Shown: positions 26,872-35,715, counted from the first letter of the stretch. The stretch: 64,000 nucleotides of DNA from Lachnospiraceae bacterium (GCA_024697065.1 JAILGE010000006.1:50638-114637), one strand, 5' to 3'. Numbers and translations: made by a program. The notes: generated from the letters alone by a model not told the origin.

Positions 26872-26903
26872 CAATGAGATGATCTGCAGTGATCATTTCA
26901 TTG
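26872..26903 (+). promoter_or_regulatory. 13-bp inverted repeat upstream of the MarR gene
   Basis: CAATGAGATGATC (26872-26884) and GATCATTTCATTG (26891-26903) match as inverted arms with one mismatch and a 6-base gap. It lies between a -10-like TACAAT (26833-26838) and the start codon, so it could be a MarR operator or an mRNA hairpin. Confidence 0.55.
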
Positions 26904-26941
26904 TGGAAGTAATACTGGTCAGGCATAAGTGAGGAGAACGG

Positions 26942-27376
26942 ATGGCAGGAAAGAGAATTACTATCGGAATGATCGAGGAATTCTTTGTAGATGAACTCGA
27001 CGGAGAGAAAGTATTCAGATCACTGGAGCGTGCGGATTTCATATTTTTGCGCTGCATCAAGAAGCTCAGTGAAGAATCGGAAGACGGACGTGTATATTTA
27101 AAAGAGCTCGGAACGGCTATGGGAGTTACTATGCCGGAGCTTTCACGGATGATCAGTTCCATTCAGGATAAAGGATATGTTCTGTGGAAGACGAGCGAAG
27201 ATAAGTCCAGGACGTATGTGCAGCTGACGTCACGTGCTAATCGCAAGATCGAGAAGGAACTTGAAGATATGCGTGAGGTCTTTGCCAGGATCAAACGTGT
27301 GATCCCTCATGATGAACTGGAAATAACACTTGAAACGGTAAGGAAGATAGCTGAAGTTATACGTGAAAAAGACTGA
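26942..27376 (+). CDS. MarR-family transcriptional regulator
   Basis: A 144-residue winged-helix protein with the MarR layout: N-terminal helix, a recognition region around VYLKELGTAMGVTMPELSRM, a wing containing DKSRTYVQLT and a long C-terminal dimerisation helix. MarR proteins usually repress nearby genes and release on binding small ligands. It is followed after 34 bases by the EAL/GGDEF gene, probably in one transcript, so it may control c-di-GMP turnover. GAGGAG precedes the ATG. Confidence 0.85.
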   Translation: MAGKRITIGMIEEFFVDELDGEKVFRSLERADFIFLRCIKKLSEESEDGRVYLKELGTAMGVTMPELSRMISSIQDKGYVLWKTSEDKSRTYVQLTSRANRKIEKELEDMREVFARIKRVIPHDELEITLETVRKIAEVIREKD

Positions 27377-27410
27377 GACATGATTCTTTGGGAAGAATTG
27401 GGGTGTTGCA

Positions 27411-29108
27411 ATGGATCTTGATCACATCGATGAACGCGAGTCACGTGTTCTTTACGAATTGATTCAGTTTATTAAGAAAGAGAGTCAGATAACGGAGGTT
27501 GATTCTCCGGAGGATCCGGTTCTGGTCAATGAGCTGGCGGGATTATTAAGACTGGCTAAGATAACCGTGACTGAGTATGCTTCATTGTCAGATGAGAAGC
27601 TTGAAAATCCCTCTGCTGTTACGGAGATTTATGATAACGGTAAGGCGGGAGAAGAGGCTTATATTTTCAAGGAGCATCTTAATGACAATTCGATCGTCAA
27701 AATAATGGTTTATTCCGAAAAAGATGTTGTTCTTTCGGATTTCGAGCGTGAGATCGTAGAGATATTCTGCACCAATCTTTTTATCGTTAAGAGCAGGATC
27801 AGGCTTATCGACAGGCTGATCCGTGCCGTGTACTATGATCATCAGTTGGGCATATACAGTTTTGCTTATGCCGAGAAGGTGATCAGTCAGGTACTTCAGA
27901 CAAGTGAAGCATCCAAGTATGCGGTGGCTTTTTTTAATCTTTTCAGATTCTCAAATGTTAACGAACTTCTTGGAAGACGTCGGGCGGATGAGGCCATGCG
28001 CAGCTATGCCAGAGAGTTTGAAAAACTCTTCACCGAGCCGGAGATCGTATGGAGAGTCGGTGGGGATACTTTTGGTGCGATTTTCAGGAAGGAACATATG
28101 GATGCCTTCCTGCAACTGATACAGGGTAAGCGTATCCGTTACGGCAGAGGGGCCGGGGAAGAACTGGTTATCTCCGCGGCAGCCGGCATATATCTGATCA
28201 CGGACAATACGGACAACAGATCCCTTGTTATCGATTCAGCTATGGCGGCCATGACTTCCGCTAAATTCAACCGTCATGTCAGATATGTTTTCTTTGATGA
28301 AGGATTGGGCAAGGAACTTGAGCATGCCAGAAAAATAGAGGCCGGATTCGAAAAGACGATCAATAATCATGAATATTTTGCAAAATATCAGCCGAAGGTC
28401 TCGCTTGACGGAAACAGGCTGATGGGTGCGGAAGCACTGTGCAGATGGGAAAGCGATGGTAAAGAAGTTCAGCCGGTTTCGTTCATACCCGTATTGGAGA
28501 AATCCATCAGGATATGCCAGCTGGATTTCTATATGCTCGATCATGTCTGCAGGGATATAGCGGAGTGGATCAAAGAAGGACTCGATCCCGTAAAGGTATC
28601 CGTGAATTTCTCCAGAAAGCACTTAAGCAATGAGCATTTTGTGGAACAGCTCATTTCCGTGATCGATAAACACTCGGTGCCGCATGAACTTATATCCGTT
28701 GAGTTTACGGAGACCTCATCCGATGAGGATTTTCAGAAACTCAAGAAGGTTATATTTGCGCTCAAAGAGAAAAATATCGAGGCGGTGGTAGATGACTTCG
28801 GTATAGGTTATTCGTCTTTGAGTCTTATCGCCCAGGTTCCTTTCAAGGAGCTTAAGATTGATAAATTCTTCGTTGACAAGATCACGGATGAAAAGTCCAA
28901 AAACACCATAATGATACGCAATATAATCAATATGGCTCATGATATGAATATGATGTGTATCGCGGAAGGTGTGGAGACCTCCGATCAGATTGAGGTGCTC
29001 AGGAGATACGGATGTAAGAACATCCAGGGCTATTATTTTGACAAACCTCTTGATAAAGCGGAGTTCAGGAAGAGACTCGTTGATCCGGTTTATAAGACGA
29101 AAGAGTGA
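27411..29108 (+). CDS. Probable c-di-GMP phosphodiesterase (degenerate GGDEF + EAL)
   Basis: A 565-residue soluble protein. An N-terminal sensor-like region (about 1-150) is followed by a GGDEF-type domain whose signature reads GGDTF, so cyclase activity is unlikely, and then an EAL domain with AEALCRW, VNFSRKHL, VEFTETS, VDDFGIGYSS, AEGVET and QGYYFDKP, i.e. a full catalytic set. It should therefore cleave cyclic di-GMP to pGpG, perhaps with the GGDEF-like part binding GTP as a regulator. A GGGG-type ribosome site precedes ATG 27411, the same arrangement as for the large GGDEF/EAL gene at 812. Confidence 0.88.
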   Translation: MDLDHIDERESRVLYELIQFIKKESQITEVDSPEDPVLVNELAGLLRLAKITVTEYASLSDEKLENPSAVTEIYDNGKAGEEAYIFKEHLNDNSIVKIMVYSEKDVVLSDFEREIVEIFCTNLFIVKSRIRLIDRLIRAVYYDHQLGIYSFAYAEKVISQVLQTSEASKYAVAFFNLFRFSNVNELLGRRRADEAMRSYAREFEKLFTEPEIVWRVGGDTFGAIFRKEHMDAFLQLIQGKRIRYGRGAGEELVISAAAGIYLITDNTDNRSLVIDSAMAAMTSAKFNRHVRYVFFDEGLGKELEHARKIEAGFEKTINNHEYFAKYQPKVSLDGNRLMGAEALCRWESDGKEVQPVSFIPVLEKSIRICQLDFYMLDHVCRDIAEWIKEGLDPVKVSVNFSRKHLSNEHFVEQLISVIDKHSVPHELISVEFTETSSDEDFQKLKKVIFALKEKNIEAVVDDFGIGYSSLSLIAQVPFKELKIDKFFVDKITDEKSKNTIMIRNIINMAHDMNMMCIAEGVETSDQIEVLRRYGCKNIQGYYFDKPLDKAEFRKRLVDPVYKTKE

Positions 29109-29127
29109 TATTTTTCAAAGTTTATCT

Positions 29128-29156
29128 TGCGATTTTTATATGGCTTATGTAAGATG
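29128..29156 (+). promoter_or_regulatory. Promoter of araD-rpe
   Basis: TTGCGA (29128-29133), a 17-base spacer and TAAGAT (29151-29156), about 40 bases before the araD start. Confidence 0.65.
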
Positions 29157-29196
29157 ATTTTAGTTAAGTCTTGCTAGTCTGAAAGGAAATCTTAAA

Positions 29197-29904
29197 ATGC
29201 TGGAATCTCTCAAGAAAAAAGTTTTTGAAGCAAACATACTGCTTCCCAAATATGGGCTCGTTACATTTACATGGGGAAATGTTTCCGAGTACGATCCGGA
29301 GACAAAGCTCTTTGTCATCAAGCCCAGCGGCGTTTCTTATGAGACCATGAAGCCCGAAGATATGGTAGTTATGGATCTCGACGGAAACAAAGTGGAGGGA
29401 GAACTCAATCCCTCATCCGATACACCTACACACCTTGAGATCTACAAGGCGTGGGGAGATAAGATAAAGGGAGTGGTTCATACTCATTCCTCCTATGCAA
29501 CGAGCTTTGCCCAGGCGGGAAGAGGGATTCCCTGTTACGGAACGACTCATGCGGATTACTTCTACGGTGAGATCCCCTGCGTCAGATGTCTGACAAAGGA
29601 AGAGATAGAAGATGCATACGAGGAAAATACAGGTCACCTGATCGTTAATGAATTTGCAGCCATGTCTAAAGATCCGGTGGCAGTACCTGCGGTACTTTGT
29701 AAGAATCACGGAGTGTTCGCATGGGGGAAGGATTCCATGGATGCGGTTCACAATTCGGTGGTTACCGAGGAGGTTGCCAAGATGGCACTCAGATGTGAAC
29801 TGATCAATCCGGACGTGAAGCCGGCACCCCAGGAATTACAGGATAAACATTATTACAGAAAACACGGCGCAAATGCTTACTACGGTCAGAAAGGCAGCAA
29901 CTGA
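29197..29904 (+). CDS. araD: L-ribulose-5-phosphate 4-epimerase
   Basis: Zinc enzyme converting L-ribulose-5-phosphate to D-xylulose-5-phosphate, the step that joins L-arabinose to the pentose phosphate pathway. At 235 residues it aligns by position with Escherichia coli AraD: D76, H95, H97, D120 and H171 are all found in PSSDTPTHL, VVHTHSSYA, THADYFYG and KNHGVFAWG. TWGNVSE and KPSGVSYE are the phosphate-binding parts. GAAAGGA precedes the ATG. It is followed by rpe, 16 bases on. Confidence 0.95.
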   Translation: MLESLKKKVFEANILLPKYGLVTFTWGNVSEYDPETKLFVIKPSGVSYETMKPEDMVVMDLDGNKVEGELNPSSDTPTHLEIYKAWGDKIKGVVHTHSSYATSFAQAGRGIPCYGTTHADYFYGEIPCVRCLTKEEIEDAYEENTGHLIVNEFAAMSKDPVAVPAVLCKNHGVFAWGKDSMDAVHNSVVTEEVAKMALRCELINPDVKPAPQELQDKHYYRKHGANAYYGQKGSN

Positions 29905-29920
29905 AGGTATGAGGAGGATT

Positions 29921-30571
29921 ATGGCACCGTCGATTCTTGCGGCGGATTTTAAGAATCTTGGACAGCAGATCAAAGCATGTAAGGACGGCGGAGCTGAGTA
30001 TCTCCACATAGATGTGATGGACGGTGTTTTTGTCCCTCAGATATCCTTCGGAATGCCCGTTATCAAATCCATACGTTCTTCCACGGATCTGGTATTCGAC
30101 GTACACCTTATGATAGTGGATCCGTTACGCTATATCGATGAATTCGCAAAATGCGGAGCGGACGTGATCACTTTCCACCTTGAAGCGGCCGAAGATCCGC
30201 GGGCGGTGGCTGAAGCAATACACAATGCGGGAAAGAAGTGCGGGATATCCATAAGACCCGGAACTCCGGTTAGTGATGTATTCCCTTATGCGGATGTCTG
30301 TGACATGATCCTTATCATGACGGTAGAACCGGGATTCGGAGGACAGAAATTTATCGAGGCCTCCTATGAGCGTATCAGGACGCTGAGAAAATACCTTGAC
30401 GATAACGGACATGACAATGTCGATATCGAAGTAGACGGTGGTGTTCGGCGCGAGAATCTCGAAAGCATACTTGCGGCAGGAGCCAATGTTATAGTTGCGG
30501 GGTCGGCGGTCTTCTCCGGGGATGTCAAGACTGACATTGAGATACTGATAGCGGATTTTGCACAGGTTTAA
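29921..30571 (+). CDS. rpe: Ribulose-phosphate 3-epimerase
   Basis: TIM-barrel epimerase interconverting D-ribulose-5-phosphate and D-xylulose-5-phosphate. Signatures are APSILAADF, HIDVMDGVFVP, DVHLMI, the phosphate-binding VEPGFGGQ and VDGGV, and AGSAVF. The frame is open back into araD (29873), but AGGAGG just before the ATG at 29921 fixes the start, giving a normal 216 residues. Co-transcribed with araD, so this pair serves pentose entry; it is probably not the only rpe in the cell, which is inference. Confidence 0.95.
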   Translation: MAPSILAADFKNLGQQIKACKDGGAEYLHIDVMDGVFVPQISFGMPVIKSIRSSTDLVFDVHLMIVDPLRYIDEFAKCGADVITFHLEAAEDPRAVAEAIHNAGKKCGISIRPGTPVSDVFPYADVCDMILIMTVEPGFGGQKFIEASYERIRTLRKYLDDNGHDNVDIEVDGGVRRENLESILAAGANVIVAGSAVFSGDVKTDIEILIADFAQV

Positions 30572-30585
30572 ATACGACAGATAAA

Positions 30586-30614
30586 TTGACAAATCTCTCC
30601 GGAAGGCTTAAAGT
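30586..30614 (+). promoter_or_regulatory. Promoter of the ROK regulator gene
   Basis: A perfect TTGACA (30586-30591), a 17-base spacer and TAAAGT (30609-30614); the start would be near 30621, immediately before the palindrome at 30627-30639. Confidence 0.75.
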
Positions 30615-30623
30615 AAAGTGGAT

Positions 30624-30639
30624 TTATAAAACTGTTTTA
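30624..30639 (+). promoter_or_regulatory. Candidate ROK operator O1
   Basis: TTATAAAACTGTTTTA contains a perfect 6-1-6 palindrome TAAAAC-T-GTTTTA (30627-30639). The same 16 bases, with one change, recur at the next promoter (31861-31876). Confidence 0.6.
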
Positions 30640-30674
30640 CTGAACATTGAGCTATTTGGTGGGGAGAGTGCCTG

Positions 30675-31811
30675 ATGAGCAGACAGATTAATCTTACAGA
30701 TGAAAGACGGAATGATACCAAGAACAGGATCTTCCGTCTTTTTTATGAGTCTAAAGTTCCTTTGAGTAAGCAGCAGGCGGCAAATAAGATCCATTGTTCA
30801 ATGCCGACTCTGTACAAAAATATGGGAGAGCTCCTTAATCTTGGGTATATCGAGGAGGCAGAAACCTTCGATCCAAGAGGAGGAAGACCTGCGGTGGGAT
30901 ACCGGGTGAATGCGGATTGTTTCTTTGCCATAGGCATCTCGATATCCGCCAATCACCTGAGATTTCTTGCGGTCAACATCAAATACCAAGAGCTGGGTTA
31001 CAGGAAGATCCGAACGGATATAAAGGATAAGGACGCTTCCAGCCTTATGAGCACGGAGCTGGAATCATTTATCGACGACAATTCTCTCGATCGCGAAAAG
31101 CTTTTGGGGGTTGGGATCGTTATCCCGGGAGTGGTTGATTCAAACAGCGGATCCGTGCTTCATTCACCGACACTCCAGACCAACAGGCTCAGTCTTGATG
31201 ATCTAAAGAAGAGTATAAGATATCCGGTATACTTCGGAAATGACAGTACCTGCGGCGGTATCGCAGAGATGCTCTCCATGTCCATGGACCTGCGTTCCGG
31301 AAATTACGTTTATATCTTCATGGAAAACGGCGTGGGCGGTTCCATATTCCATGACGGAAAGCCTTATATGGGCGATAACGGCAGGAGCGGTGAATTCGGA
31401 CATATGTGCATTGTTCCTGACGGAAAGCCGTGCAACTGCGGCAAAAAGGGATGCCTTGAAGCATATTGCAGTGCCATGCGCATAAGCACGGAGCTGGGGA
31501 TCAGCACGGAAGATTTCTTTTCCGGCCTTGAAGAAGGTAATCCGAAATACAAAATGATATGGGAAGATGTTCTGGCAAAACTTGCCGTTGCCATCGATAA
31601 TCTGAGGATGGCATTTGACTGTCCGGTGATCATCGGAGGCTTCCTGTCGGGATATGTCGAAAAGTATCTTCAGGAGTTAAAAGCACTTGTCAAAGAGAGG
31701 AGTATCTTCGACAGTGATGCGGATTATATCATCATAGAGAAGAACGGTGACAAGACAGGAATGACGGGGGCTGCGACATTTTTTATCCAGCAGTTTATTG
31801 AATCGGTTTAA
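30675..31811 (+). CDS. ROK-family transcriptional regulator (XylR/NagC type)
   Basis: A 378-residue sugar-responsive regulator. The N-terminal 85 residues form a helix-turn-helix (PLSKQQAANKIHCSMPTLYKN region); the rest is a ROK sugar-kinase-like domain with GVGIVIPGVV, GNDSTCGG, ENGVGGSIF and the zinc motif CNCGKKGCLEAYCS. Such proteins bind operators until a sugar is bound. The gene sits between araD-rpe and the DUF4867-isomerase-esterase-GH8 group, and near-identical palindromes occur at its own promoter and at the next one, so it probably represses itself and that group. The inducer is likely a pentose or xylo-oligosaccharide (inference). GGGGAGAG precedes the ATG. Confidence 0.9.
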   Translation: MSRQINLTDERRNDTKNRIFRLFYESKVPLSKQQAANKIHCSMPTLYKNMGELLNLGYIEEAETFDPRGGRPAVGYRVNADCFFAIGISISANHLRFLAVNIKYQELGYRKIRTDIKDKDASSLMSTELESFIDDNSLDREKLLGVGIVIPGVVDSNSGSVLHSPTLQTNRLSLDDLKKSIRYPVYFGNDSTCGGIAEMLSMSMDLRSGNYVYIFMENGVGGSIFHDGKPYMGDNGRSGEFGHMCIVPDGKPCNCGKKGCLEAYCSAMRISTELGISTEDFFSGLEEGNPKYKMIWEDVLAKLAVAIDNLRMAFDCPVIIGGFLSGYVEKYLQELKALVKERSIFDSDADYIIIEKNGDKTGMTGAATFFIQQFIESV

Positions 31812-31835
31812 GTCCAAAAAGTGCTTAAATTATCA

Positions 31836-31864
31836 TTGACCCAACTTTTACCAAATGATATTAT
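31836..31864 (+). promoter_or_regulatory. Promoter of the DUF4867-isomerase group
   Basis: TTGACC (31836-31841), a 17-base spacer and TATTAT (31859-31864). The -10 box overlaps the candidate ROK operator. Confidence 0.7.
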
Positions 31865-31876
31865 AAAACTGCTTTA
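31861..31876 (+). promoter_or_regulatory. Candidate ROK operator O2
   Basis: TTATAAAACTGCTTTA differs in one base from the element at 30624-30639 and overlaps the -10 box, which would allow direct repression. Confidence 0.6.
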
Positions 31877-31924
31877 TTTATCAAATAAAACCTGTTTTTC
31901 AGGCATGTGCGAGAGGAGAAAAAG

Positions 31925-32560
31925 GTGAAGATTTATTCAGTAACAGATCCGGAATTCTGTGAATACGGAAGGATCGCAGACGGCTATGACACAGCGGAGA
32001 TAGTTGAAGGACTCGAGAAGTTCACTCCCTGCCCGGATGGCGTTGAGTATGTTGCCAAGGATCCCAAGATCCAGGAACTTGCAGCATCCAGGAAGATCGC
32101 AACCGGCCTTTACGGCGGAAGACCTGCTCAGTTCGGATGGTGCAACGGACACAATACCAAGCTTAACTGTGTAGAGTATCACAGAGCAAGCGAGTTCAAT
32201 CTCGGAACAGAGGATTTTATTCTCCTTCTTGCAAGAAGAGCGGAGATCGTTGACGGCAAGCTTGATTCTTCCAAGGTGAAGGCATTCCGCGTTCCCAAGG
32301 GAGTTCTTGTGGAAGTATTTGCCACCACTCTTCATTATGCACCCTGTCACACTGATAAGAACAAAGGATTCAGAGTTCTGGTTGTTCTTCCTGACGGAAC
32401 AAACGGACCTAAGCCTGAGCTTCCTACGGCTTCATGGGAAGACGGACTTTTATTCGCAGCAGACAAGTGGCTTATCGCTCATCCCGAAGCATCCGAGGTC
32501 AAGGACGGAGCATATGTGGGAATTACGGGTGAGAATATCGATATAGCAGACAGCATCTGA
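31925..32560 (+). CDS. DUF4867 family protein (cupin-like, function unknown)
   Basis: A 211-residue cytosolic protein that I recognise as DUF4867 by its opening KIYSVTDPEFCEYGRI and the central PAQFGWCNGHN and VEVFATTLHYAPCH segments; the conserved His residues suggest a cupin-type metal or sugar site. No activity is established that I know of. It is translated just before the sugar isomerase, so a role in presenting or isomerising a pentose is plausible. The frame opens at a GTG at 31907, but GAGGAG six bases before the GTG at 31925 picks the later start. Confidence 0.8.
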   Translation: MKIYSVTDPEFCEYGRIADGYDTAEIVEGLEKFTPCPDGVEYVAKDPKIQELAASRKIATGLYGGRPAQFGWCNGHNTKLNCVEYHRASEFNLGTEDFILLLARRAEIVDGKLDSSKVKAFRVPKGVLVEVFATTLHYAPCHTDKNKGFRVLVVLPDGTNGPKPELPTASWEDGLLFAADKWLIAHPEASEVKDGAYVGITGENIDIADSI

Positions 32561-32613
32561 ATCACTGATTCTCAATCAATCAAAAACAAAGAAACACAAA
32601 GGAGATCAAGAAC

Positions 32614-34098
32614 ATGAACAATTTACCTGAAATGAAGATCGGTATCGTAGCAGTTAGCCGTGACTGTTTCCCCGCATCACTTGCAGAGAACAGAAGAAAG
32701 GCTCTTGTAGAGGCTTACAAGGCTAAGTATGATGCCAAGGATATCTATGAATGTCCTATCACCATCATCGAGAGCGAGATCGATATGGTCAACGCTCTTG
32801 AGGATATCAAGAAGGCAGGATGTAACGCACTTTGCGTATTCCTTGGAAACTTCGGACCTGAGATTTCCGAGACACTTCTTGCTAAGCACTTTGACGGACC
32901 TAAGATGTTCTGCGCTGCTGCTGAGGAAAGCCAGGGAGACCTTATGGACGGAAGAGGAGATGCTTACTGTGGTATGCTCAATGCAAGCTACAACCTTGCA
33001 CTTCGTAACACACGCGCATACATCCCTGAGTATCCTGTAGGAGATGCTGAGGATTGCGCTAAGATGATCAATGATTTCGTTCCTGTAGCAAAGGCTATCT
33101 ACGCTCTTCAGAACCTTAAGATCATTTCTTTCGGTCCCAGACCTATGAACTTCCTTGCATGCAACGCTCCCATCAAGCAGCTTTACAACCTTGGTGTAGA
33201 GATCGAAGAGAACTCCGAGCTCGATCTGTTCGAGTCCTTCAAGAATCATGCAGGAGATCCCAGGATCGATGCTGTTGCCAAGGAAATGGCTGAAGAACTC
33301 GGAACCGGTAACAAGATCCCCGAGGCTCTTCCCAAGCTTGCTCAGTACGAGCTTACTCTTAAGGATTGGGTAGAGAAGCATAAGGGATACAGAAAGTATG
33401 TTGCACTTACAACAAAGTGCTGGCCTGCTTTCCAGACACAGTTCGGTTTCGTTCCCTGCTTCGTAAACAGCCGTCTTGCCGGTCAGGGTATGCCTGTATC
33501 CTGTGAGGTTGATATCTACGGCGTACTTTCCGAGTTCATCGGACAGGCAGTAAGTGATGATGTTGTTACTCTTCTTGACATCAACAACTCTGTTCCCAAG
33601 GATATGTACGAAGAGAGCATCAAGGGCAAGTTTGATTACAAGCACACAGATACATTCATGGGCTTCCACTGCGGTAATACATGCTCAAGAAAGCTTTCAT
33701 TCCACGAGATGAAGTACCAGAAGATCATGGCTCGTAACCTTCCGAGAGAGGTGACTAACGGAACTCTTGAAGGAGATATCGCTCCCGGCGAGATCACATT
33801 CTACAGACTTCAGAGCACAGCTGACGGAAAGATCAGAGCATACATCGCTGAAGGTGAAGTACTTCCCGTTGCTACCAAGTCATTCGGTTCGATCGGTGTA
33901 TTCGCTATCAAGGAGATGGGACGTTTCTACAGACACGTTCTTATCGAGAAGAACTATCCTCATCACGGCGCTGTTGCTTTCGGCAAGTTTGGAAAGTCTC
34001 TGTACGAGGTATTCAAGTACATCGGTGTTCCCGTAGACGAGATCGGTTACAATCAGCCTGAAGGCGTTAGATATCCTACAGAGAATCCCTGGGGCTGA
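32614..34098 (+). CDS. L-fucose/L-arabinose isomerase family protein
   Basis: A 494-residue aldose-ketose isomerase of the FucI/AraA superfamily. Recognisable parts are the N-terminal KIGIVAVSRDCFP, ESEIDMVNALED, CEVDIYGVLSE, DINNSVP and the C-terminal metal-site region around FMGFHCGNTC and HHGAVAFGKFG. With araD close by, L-arabinose to L-ribulose is the best guess, but a fucose-type substrate or another pentose cannot be excluded. No ribulokinase is seen in the window. Codon usage is highly biased, like a very highly expressed gene. AAAGGAGA precedes the ATG and a strong terminator follows the stop. Confidence 0.85.
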   Translation: MNNLPEMKIGIVAVSRDCFPASLAENRRKALVEAYKAKYDAKDIYECPITIIESEIDMVNALEDIKKAGCNALCVFLGNFGPEISETLLAKHFDGPKMFCAAAEESQGDLMDGRGDAYCGMLNASYNLALRNTRAYIPEYPVGDAEDCAKMINDFVPVAKAIYALQNLKIISFGPRPMNFLACNAPIKQLYNLGVEIEENSELDLFESFKNHAGDPRIDAVAKEMAEELGTGNKIPEALPKLAQYELTLKDWVEKHKGYRKYVALTTKCWPAFQTQFGFVPCFVNSRLAGQGMPVSCEVDIYGVLSEFIGQAVSDDVVTLLDINNSVPKDMYEESIKGKFDYKHTDTFMGFHCGNTCSRKLSFHEMKYQKIMARNLPREVTNGTLEGDIAPGEITFYRLQSTADGKIRAYIAEGEVLPVATKSFGSIGVFAIKEMGRFYRHVLIEKNYPHHGAVAFGKFGKSLYEVFKYIGVPVDEIGYNQPEGVRYPTENPWG

Positions 34099-34126
34099 TC
34101 TCTGATCAGGTAATAGTTTTATCTAT

Positions 34127-34159
34127 GGCGGCGTGACTTTATGACACGCCGCCGTTTTA
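34127..34159 (+). terminator. Intrinsic terminator after the isomerase gene
   Basis: GGCGGCGTG (34127-34135) pairs perfectly with CACGCCGCC (34145-34153), then GTTTTAA. Since the esterase gene starts only 18 bases later, it may act as a partial terminator or mRNA-stabilising end. Confidence 0.8.
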
Positions 34160-34171
34160 ATAGGAGTGTAT

Positions 34172-35695
34172 ATGATCAGGGAAGTTAAAACAGAAAACGG
34201 GATCGTAAGAGGTATTGAAGCTGCCGATCCCAGATATACGGCTTTTAAGGGAATACCCTTTGCGGCTCCTCCGGTAGGAAAGAACCGCTGGAGAGCACCC
34301 AGGCCTTGTGAGAACTGGAGCGGTGTTAAGGAATGTTATCGCTTTGCGCCCATATCCATCCAGAATACGCCGGGGCTGGGAACAGATATTTACTGCAGGG
34401 AATGGCATGTTGATCCGGATATAGCAATGGATGAAGACTGTCTTTATCTTAATGTCTGGACAGGTGCAAAGCATCCTGATGAGAAGCTTCCTGTTCTTGT
34501 ATGGTTCTTCGGCGGTGCATTTCAGTGGGGATATCCTGCAGAGATGGAATTCGACGGAGAGAGGATCGCAAGAAGAGGGATCGTGGTGGTAACAGTCAAT
34601 TACAGACTAAACCTCTTTGGATTCCTTGCTCACCCCGAGCTTACAGCGGAGGATCCCGAGGCACCTACCAACTTCGGTCTTCTTGATCAGCAGGCGGGCC
34701 TCAGATGGGTTAAGAGAAACATTGCGGCTTTCGGAGGAGATCCTGATAATATAACCATAGCAGGACAGTCAGCCGGCGGAGGCAGCGTTATGGCCCAGCT
34801 TTGCAATCCCGCAAATGAAGGGTATTTTCAGAATGCAGCCGTACTTAGCGGCATTATTCAAAATCCCTATGATCACTCGGGATTTTGTACTGTTCCAATG
34901 GATCTTGCTGAGCAAAACGGAAAGAGATTCCTTCAGTCACTGGGGGTAGATTCCATAGATGAAGCAAGGAAAATACCTGCACGGGAATTACTCGCAAAAT
35001 ATGATGAATTTGTTCCGGGATTTGAACTGTTCTGTTCATTGGAAAAACCGCACAGAATGTTTCCCGTTATAGATAATAAATTCTGTTTCGGGAATGCCTA
35101 TGACGAATACCTTGCAGGCAGACATGTTAAAGCAAGGCTTCTTACAGGTAATACCGAAGATGAATTTCCTGCTTATATCATTGCCGGCTCTGAGGCAGAA
35201 TTTGAAGCAAAAGCAAGAGAACGTTTCGGAGACAGAGCAGATGAATTTCTCTCGTTTGAGGAAGCACACCGTAAGACGGGAGATAACCTGTATGGTTTCG
35301 TAAGCAGCATTGAGAGTCCGGTGAAGAAGCTGGCACTCAGTGCGCAGGAACGGGGCGAAGATCCTGTATATTATTACAGGTTCAGACCTGATATTCCGGG
35401 GGATGACAACCCGGGAACATTCCATTCCTGTGAGTTGTGGTTTTTCTTTGAAACCCTTGCCAAGTGCAGCAGGCCTTATGTCGGAAGACATTATGATCTT
35501 GCCAGACAGATGTGCGATTACTGGTGTAATTTCATAAAAACCGGTGATCCTAACGGAACCGGCAGTGATGGCAATGAGCTTCCGAAGTGGAATCCGTATA
35601 CTAAGGAAAAAGAGGAAGGGATGGAGTTTACATCCGAGGGGGCGATACCTGAAGTGGGAGAAAAGGCATTTGTACGCTTTTTCATCAATGAATAA
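34172..35695 (+). CDS. Type B carboxylesterase
   Basis: A 507-residue alpha/beta-hydrolase of the carboxylesterase B family. Motifs: FKGIPFAAPPVG, DEDCLYLNVW, the oxyanion region WFFGGAF, the nucleophile elbow GQSAGG (Ser near residue 200) and a C-terminal FHSCELWFFF supplying the His. No signal peptide, so it works inside the cell. Beside GH8 and GH115 it could remove acetyl or feruloyl groups from imported xylo-oligosaccharides; this is context only. TAGGAG ending 5 bases before the ATG at 34172 favours it over the GTG at 34166. Confidence 0.88.
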   Translation: MIREVKTENGIVRGIEAADPRYTAFKGIPFAAPPVGKNRWRAPRPCENWSGVKECYRFAPISIQNTPGLGTDIYCREWHVDPDIAMDEDCLYLNVWTGAKHPDEKLPVLVWFFGGAFQWGYPAEMEFDGERIARRGIVVVTVNYRLNLFGFLAHPELTAEDPEAPTNFGLLDQQAGLRWVKRNIAAFGGDPDNITIAGQSAGGGSVMAQLCNPANEGYFQNAAVLSGIIQNPYDHSGFCTVPMDLAEQNGKRFLQSLGVDSIDEARKIPARELLAKYDEFVPGFELFCSLEKPHRMFPVIDNKFCFGNAYDEYLAGRHVKARLLTGNTEDEFPAYIIAGSEAEFEAKARERFGDRADEFLSFEEAHRKTGDNLYGFVSSIESPVKKLALSAQERGEDPVYYYRFRPDIPGDDNPGTFHSCELWFFFETLAKCSRPYVGRHYDLARQMCDYWCNFIKTGDPNGTGSDGNELPKWNPYTKEKEEGMEFTSEGAIPEVGEKAFVRFFINE

Positions 35696-35715
35696 AAGAT
35701 ATAAGGAGTACTGAT

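Noticed and set aside
32677..33669. 330-residue minus-strand frame
   Set aside because: It is antisense to the strongly codon-biased isomerase gene, without ribosome site or domain pattern; biased codons leave few antisense stops.
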